Shown: positions 33,092 to 36,459 of the stretch, one piece after another | Layout: the number at the start of each line of letters is the position of its first letter | Numbering within the stretch: the first letter of the stretch is position 1 | Assembly: GCA_024277615.1 (NCBI GenBank) | Contig: JAJRUW010000089.1 | Span: 1-36,459 of the forward strand | Reading direction: 5' to 3' | Source of the DNA: Fidelibacterota bacterium | GTDB lineage: Bacteria; Fidelibacterota; Marinisomatia; SCGC-AAA003-L08; JACNLC01 | Length of the DNA: 36,459 bases | Position numbers and translations under genes: made by a program | Notes under the pieces: model-generated | Told to the model about the DNA's origin: nothing | The model's input: the letters and a program-made list of their open reading frames with translations, nothing else | Databases searched by the model: none

Positions 33092-34317
33092 GTCCCAACG
33101 TTAGTTGAATAAATTTAATTGATTATTAGTTATGTTGTTTTTGTTTGTGTGATCTGATTTTATAAGTAGTTGATTCAATTGTGTTTTCTCAAATAAAGTT
33201 AGGCTCAAAATCTGTAATATTGTGTAGAGATCCAATTCGATATTAAGCCGCTTTTTGATTATTGCCACCAGAACATAAATAGAGACAGCAATCCAGATTT
33301 GTGTCTTCACAGCATTCTCTGTGGTTCCGAAATGTGCTTGTATGATAATATTGTTGGTCAGGAAATTGAATGTCTTGTTGATATTGCTGTCGTGATATTT
33401 GACTCTTCGCAATGGCAGGGGATAATCCTTCTTTGAAATGCCCCCCTAAGAATGATTGTCTGATCGCATATCAGACCTGTGGATTTGTCGACAGTTCGAG
33501 AGTATCTTCGTTTGAACCTGGTATTGCTTTTTGTTCGGGTTACGAAGAATGCTCCCGTCTGGTTCAAGGTGAAAAGCCGTTTGAAATTCAAGTATCCTCG
33601 GTCCATAATGTAGAAAGCTCCCGGTTATGTGAGGAGAATATCCAGTACATTGACATCGTATAACTTGCCATCTGATATATGGATGAAGTTCCGTATATTT
33701 CCGCGCAGATCCAGTAGCGTATGCAGTTTCACAGCGGACTTGGTGGAGCGAAACAGTGCCCAAGGAAAAACAGAGAGGCAAAGATCGATTATAGTAGAGT
33801 CTAATGCATATATTGTATTGTCCAGATCGAGTCCTAATTTCTCCTCGGCATATAGAGGACGAGCAAGCTTGATCAGTGCTTGAGCAAAATCGGCATAGAT
33901 TCTCCAGTCTCTTACTTTGTTCGCATTTGCCAGAGTATTGCGGGATATCCCACCACGGATTCCCATATGGTACAGCTTTCTCTGCTGTGCTCGAAGACAT
34001 ATTTCGATACCGCGGAGACTTTCTCGATGTATTAGCTGTGCAAAGGCCATGCTGAGATATTGATCGAGACATGAGAAGGATTTGACTTTGTGATTTCCGT
34101 TGTAGCGTTCCACACAGCGATGAAAGGTATCGATCGGAAGGTGTTTCATTAATTGAGAGAAGACCAGTTTTCCTGTATGCAAGATTTTCCTATAAAAATA
34201 GCCGGAGTATCGTTATTTTAAAGGGAAAATCCAGTTTCAAATCGAAGGTGTTCATAATTTATAATTTTTTCTAATATTACAAGTGGTTACATAGCATAGA
34301 TTCGGAAACGTTGGGAC
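33092..34317 (-). mobile_element. IS4-type insertion element, decayed
   Basis: The element is bounded by an exact 11-base inverted repeat, GTCCCAACGTT at 33092-33102 and AACGTTGGGAC at 34307-34317, giving about 1226 bases. Inside is one transposase pseudogene on the minus strand. No target-site duplication is visible: the flanks (CACTAAA on the left, AGTATTTTAT on the right) differ. The genes on each side are unrelated and both truncated, so the element probably took part in a deletion or recombination. Confidence 0.8.
33101..34182 (-). pseudogene. IS4-family transposase, frameshifted and internally deleted
   Basis: Three consecutive reading frames together spell an IS4-type DDE transposase. 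33625-34182 holds the N-terminal part (FSCLDQYLSMAFAQL, CLRAQQRKLYHMGIRGG, first Asp in YALDSTIIDL). After a frameshift near 33615, 33358-33606 holds AFYIMDRGYLNFKRL with the second Asp. After another shift near 33400, 33101-33412 holds YHDSNINKTFNFLTNN and FGTTENAVKTQIWIAV. Between FLTNN and the last block about 25-30 residues normally containing the YxxRWxxExxFKxxK signature are missing, which removes the third catalytic residue. The start codon is TTG. The transposase is dead. Confidence 0.85.
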
Positions 34318-34538
34318 AGTATTTTATAACCATATTTATTTCTGATTTCTAATCGAAAACCATCGAAGGTTATCTCATCCGGCACAGGATCCTTCATAAT
34401 GCCAAAATAAAATACTGCAAGTGATAACAGGATAAACCCCAGAATCGCATAAGTCACAGAATTGGCATAATCCTTTACAAATTGTGAAAACCGGTCAGTG
34501 GCTTTACGCCGCTGCAGACGCAGACAACAAAGGTGCAA
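34287..34538 (-). pseudogene. C-terminal remnant of an unrecognised membrane protein
   Basis: An open frame of 83 codons contains one clear membrane helix (YAILGFILLSLAVFYFGI) and a polar tail (DEITFDGFRLEIRNKYGYK). Its last nine or so codons run into the inverted repeat of the IS4-type element, and its first codons overlap the truncated epimerase gene in another frame, so neither end is original. I do not recognise the family. It may be the damaged middle or end of a larger gene. Confidence 0.35.
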
Positions 34539-34662
34539 ACTTTTCTTCCTGAGTCCTGTCTCTCACTGTCATGCGAACCCTGTATCCTTCCTCCAAAAGC
34601 AGCTTTACAACCCAACCGCCCAGATATCCTGTACCGCCGGTGACCATGACTGTTTTATCCAT
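34504..34662 (-). pseudogene. NAD(P)-dependent epimerase/NmrA-like reductase, truncated after the first beta-alpha-beta
   Basis: ATG 34662 follows AAAGGGG and opens 52 residues: MDKTVMVTGGTGYLGGWVV is the Rossmann glycine motif (GGTGYLG), then LLLEEGYRVRMTVRD as in dihydroflavonol-reductase-like SDRs. A stop comes soon after, and sequence of another kind follows. The family is normally about 300-350 residues, so more than 80 percent is gone. The junction lies close to the IS4-type element and is probably the product of the same rearrangement. Confidence 0.7.
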
Positions 34663-34986
34663 TGTTATCCCCTTTTTAATTTTAACAATGAATGCTGCCG
34701 GTGACGGCGCGCCCGGTGTAGTTCTCAAAGAAGTCTAACCCGTTATATGAGTCGACTTTCTGCACTCCCGTCTGATAAAAATTAGCTCCTCCCTTCGGAC
34801 AGGACAAAGTCTTATATCACAGATATCTCCTTAAAATTCGCACTCAGCTTTCTACGGGTGCCGGGAAAAACCCGGTGAAGAACCGGACTCAAAAATGAAG
34901 GCTGTTAAAAAAATAATTATCCGGGAACCCCGGACTATAGTACGGGGCGTTAGAGCAAAGAAAACACAATAAATTGGGGAGTAAAA
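34663..34986. other. Intergenic region upstream of the mer genes
   Basis: There is no gene here and no merR-like gene on either strand. The region has a small hairpin CCGGG-AAAAA-CCCGG (34861-34875), the near-palindrome at 34928-34947 (separate entry), and GGGGAG (34976-34981) as the ribosome binding site of merTP. Confidence 0.5.
34928..34947 (+). promoter_or_regulatory. 20-base near-palindrome, candidate metal-regulator operator
   Basis: CCCCGGACTATAGTACGGGG is palindromic in nine of ten base pairs and contains TATAGT (34936-34941), a plausible -10. It lies 39 bases before the merTP start. Metal sensors of the MerR and ArsR families bind such sites, but no regulator gene is adjacent and no good -35 is visible, so the assignment is inference. 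Confidence 0.45.
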
Positions 34987-35619
34987 ATGAAAACGAAATC
35001 TGAAAAAGCCACAAAAAAACCACTTCTGCTGGCGCTCCTGACTGCCTTGGCAGCCTCTCTATGCTGTGTGGGGCCGCTGCTGCTGGTATTTCTCGGCGTT
35101 GGCGGAGCCTGGGCCGGGAGTTTAAGTATGTTTGAGCCCTGGCGTCCGCTTTTCATAGGACTGACACTTATTTTTCTGGGATATGCTTTTTATCGCATTT
35201 ACGGCAGAACAAAAAGTGAGGCCTGTGAACCCGGGAGCCTGTGCGCCAGCCCCAAGTCCGACCACATTAATAAAATCGCTTTGTGGTTCGCCACAATTCT
35301 GATTATTATTTTGCTGGGAATTCCATATCTGGTATCCGGTTTTGCGCCCAACGGATCAATTTATGAGTCCGGTGATTCAAAACCTAACAAATCATTGGTC
35401 CTTGCTGTTGACGGAATGACCTGCAGCTCCTGCGCGGTCACGGTGTCAAAGAGCCTTACCAACCTCGCAGGTGTGGTAAATGCAGAAGTTGATTTAGAAA
35501 GCGCTACGGCAACTGTTACCTTTGATTCCACGCGAGTCACTGCAGAACTGCTTTACGAAGCAACTACCGCAGTGGGTTTCCCGTCTGAAAAACTTAATGC
35601 TAAACCAAATGGTAAATGA
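34987..35619 (+). CDS. merTP: Mercuric transport protein MerTP (MerT membrane part fused to MerP-like domain)
   Basis: This 210-residue inner-membrane protein brings Hg(II) into the cell for reduction. ATG 34987 is five bases after GGGGAG. The MerT part has the paired Cys26-Cys27 in the first helix (LCCVGP), a second helix, then Cys80 and Cys86 in the loop (CEPGSLC) and a third helix at about 97-118. After a short linker, residues 136-205 form a heavy-metal-associated domain with GMTCSSC (Cys146, Cys149), taking the place of the separate periplasmic MerP. The stop codon is one base before the merA start, so the two are co-transcribed. All mercury-handling cysteines are present. Confidence 0.92.
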   Translation: MKTKSEKATKKPLLLALLTALAASLCCVGPLLLVFLGVGGAWAGSLSMFEPWRPLFIGLTLIFLGYAFYRIYGRTKSEACEPGSLCASPKSDHINKIALWFATILIIILLGIPYLVSGFAPNGSIYESGDSKPNKSLVLAVDGMTCSSCAVTVSKSLTNLAGVVNAEVDLESATATVTFDSTRVTAELLYEATTAVGFPSEKLNAKPNGK

Positions 35620-35620
35620 A

Positions 35621-36459
35621 ATGAAAAAGCTGATCTTCAAAATCCAGGGGATGACATGTGACCACTGTGCGGAAACAATCCGGAAAGCTCTTCAGGGGGG
35701 TGCCAATGTGGAAGCCGAAGTCTCTTTTCCCGCCGGGACCGCATCCATCCTCGTGCGGGATGAAAAAACCGAGCCCGGGCAGTTTGTCCGGCTCATCGAA
35801 AATTCGGGACCCTACAGCGTTTCCGAATCCCCCCGGCCAGCAGACAGTGTACAGGAGCGAAGGCATCTGGTAATTATTGGTGGCGGATCTGCAGCTTTTG
35901 CCGGAGCTCTCCGTGCGCTTGAACTGGGGGTTCGCGTGACGATGATCAATCAAGGACTGCCTACCGGTGGAACCTGTGTGAATGTCGGCTGTGTCCCGTC
36001 CAAAACCCTGTTGCGCGCCGCTGATACTCTGCAACGGGCAAACCGGAATCCGTTTGGCGGAATTCAGACTCAGGGGAAACTTTCGGATTTCAAGGCGGTG
36101 ATCGGTGAAAAACGCCTGCTGGTAGAAAACCTGAGAACACAGAAATATAGCGGAGTCATCGGCGAAAAGGCCAATTTCCGGTTGCTTGAAGGGCGCGCCG
36201 AACTCTTGTCATCAACTGAGGTTATGGTAAACGGCACCATCCTTCGTGCAGATCACATTCTGTTGGCTACGGGAGCAAGACCCAATATTCCGGCCGTTCA
36301 GGGATTAGAGCAGGTGCCCTATCTCACTAATGCCTCTGCCTTTGAACTTGCGGCATTACCTGAATCGATGATTGTTTTAGGAGGCCGGTTCATTGCCCTG
36401 GAGTTGGCTCAGCTTTTTGCACGGCTGGGCACCAGGGTCACTGTGATTCAGCGTTCCAG
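35621..36459 (+). CDS. merA: Mercuric reductase MerA with N-terminal heavy-metal domain (cut by right window edge)
   Basis: This FAD/NAD(P)H enzyme reduces Hg(II) to Hg(0); 279 residues are visible. I use ATG 35621, though an in-frame ATG at 35609 (overlapping merTP) is possible. Residues 1-67 form an HMA domain with GMTCDHC (Cys13, Cys16). Then come the FAD motif IIGGGSAAFAGA, the redox-active pair GGTCVNVGCVPSKTLLRAAD (Cys119, Cys124), ATGARPNIP, and the NAD(P)-binding segment IVLGGRFIALELAQLFARLG, close to MerA's 'SSVVALELAQ'. The C-terminal Cys pair and dimer domain lie outside the window. Confidence 0.93.
   Translation, partial: MKKLIFKIQGMTCDHCAETIRKALQGGANVEAEVSFPAGTASILVRDEKTEPGQFVRLIENSGPYSVSESPRPADSVQERRHLVIIGGGSAAFAGALRALELGVRVTMINQGLPTGGTCVNVGCVPSKTLLRAADTLQRANRNPFGGIQTQGKLSDFKAVIGEKRLLVENLRTQKYSGVIGEKANFRLLEGRAELLSSTEVMVNGTILRADHILLATGARPNIPAVQGLEQVPYLTNASAFELAALPESMIVLGGRFIALELAQLFARLGTRVTVIQRS

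Overview
The window looks like a chromosome segment of an uncultured, mostly anaerobic bacterium of the Fibrobacterota-Chlorobi-Bacteroidota (FCB) side of the tree. Neomarinimicrobiota is my best guess. The clues are long gingipain-like (C25) secreted proteins ending in dockerin-like 'GDVNQDG...' repeats, a secreted protein with the 'GCTDPTAINF...DDGSC' module, a fused E1 alpha/beta 2-oxo acid dehydrogenase and moderate GC. This is inference from protein style; no 16S rRNA is present.

Layout. 1-275: tail of an IS256-type transposase. 674-7938: a tandem pair of about 1178-residue secreted C25-like proteins with dockerin modules, separated by a clear terminator. 8129-8338: a tiny exported membrane protein. 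8401-11225: divergent acyl-CoA ligase and SDR oxidoreductase genes around a perfect palindrome. 11331-12257: a third dockerin protein. 12725-13743: a small membrane protein and a cyclase-family hydrolase. 13913-13987: tRNA-Val(TAC). 13994-32481: thirteen genes, all on the minus strand and mostly tightly packed. 32761-34662: a scar of broken genes (Fic-family remnant, IS4-type element with a dead transposase, truncated epimerase). 34987 to the right edge: a mercury-resistance pair, merTP fusion and merA (cut by the window end).

The centre of interest is the minus-strand run. In transcription order it encodes a fused 2-oxo acid dehydrogenase E1, a CitD-CitE fusion, CitF, a degenerate HD-domain protein, a fungal-type single-chain homoaconitase, a homoisocitrate/isocitrate-type dehydrogenase, a MmgE/PrpD-family dehydratase, a glutaryl-CoA dehydrogenase, a CDF metal transporter, E2, LipA, an alpha/alpha-toroid protein and Lon. 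Read together these can be assembled into one path: a C-C lyase acting on homocitrate (CitF/CitDE), dehydration (PrpD-like) and rehydration (homoaconitase), oxidative decarboxylation to 2-oxoadipate, oxidative decarboxylation to glutaryl-CoA (E1/E2 with LipA for lipoylation), then glutaryl-CoA dehydrogenase to crotonyl-CoA. It could join 2-oxoglutarate plus acetate to the C4/C5 acyl-CoA pool, or run the other way. I know of no described pathway that uses a citrate-lyase-type complex on homocitrate, so this is the candidate new system. The ordinary alternative is citrate/isocitrate metabolism by the same families.

The right end is a mosaic: the IS4-type element lies between two unrelated truncated genes with no visible target duplication, next to the mer genes, which points to transfer and rearrangement.
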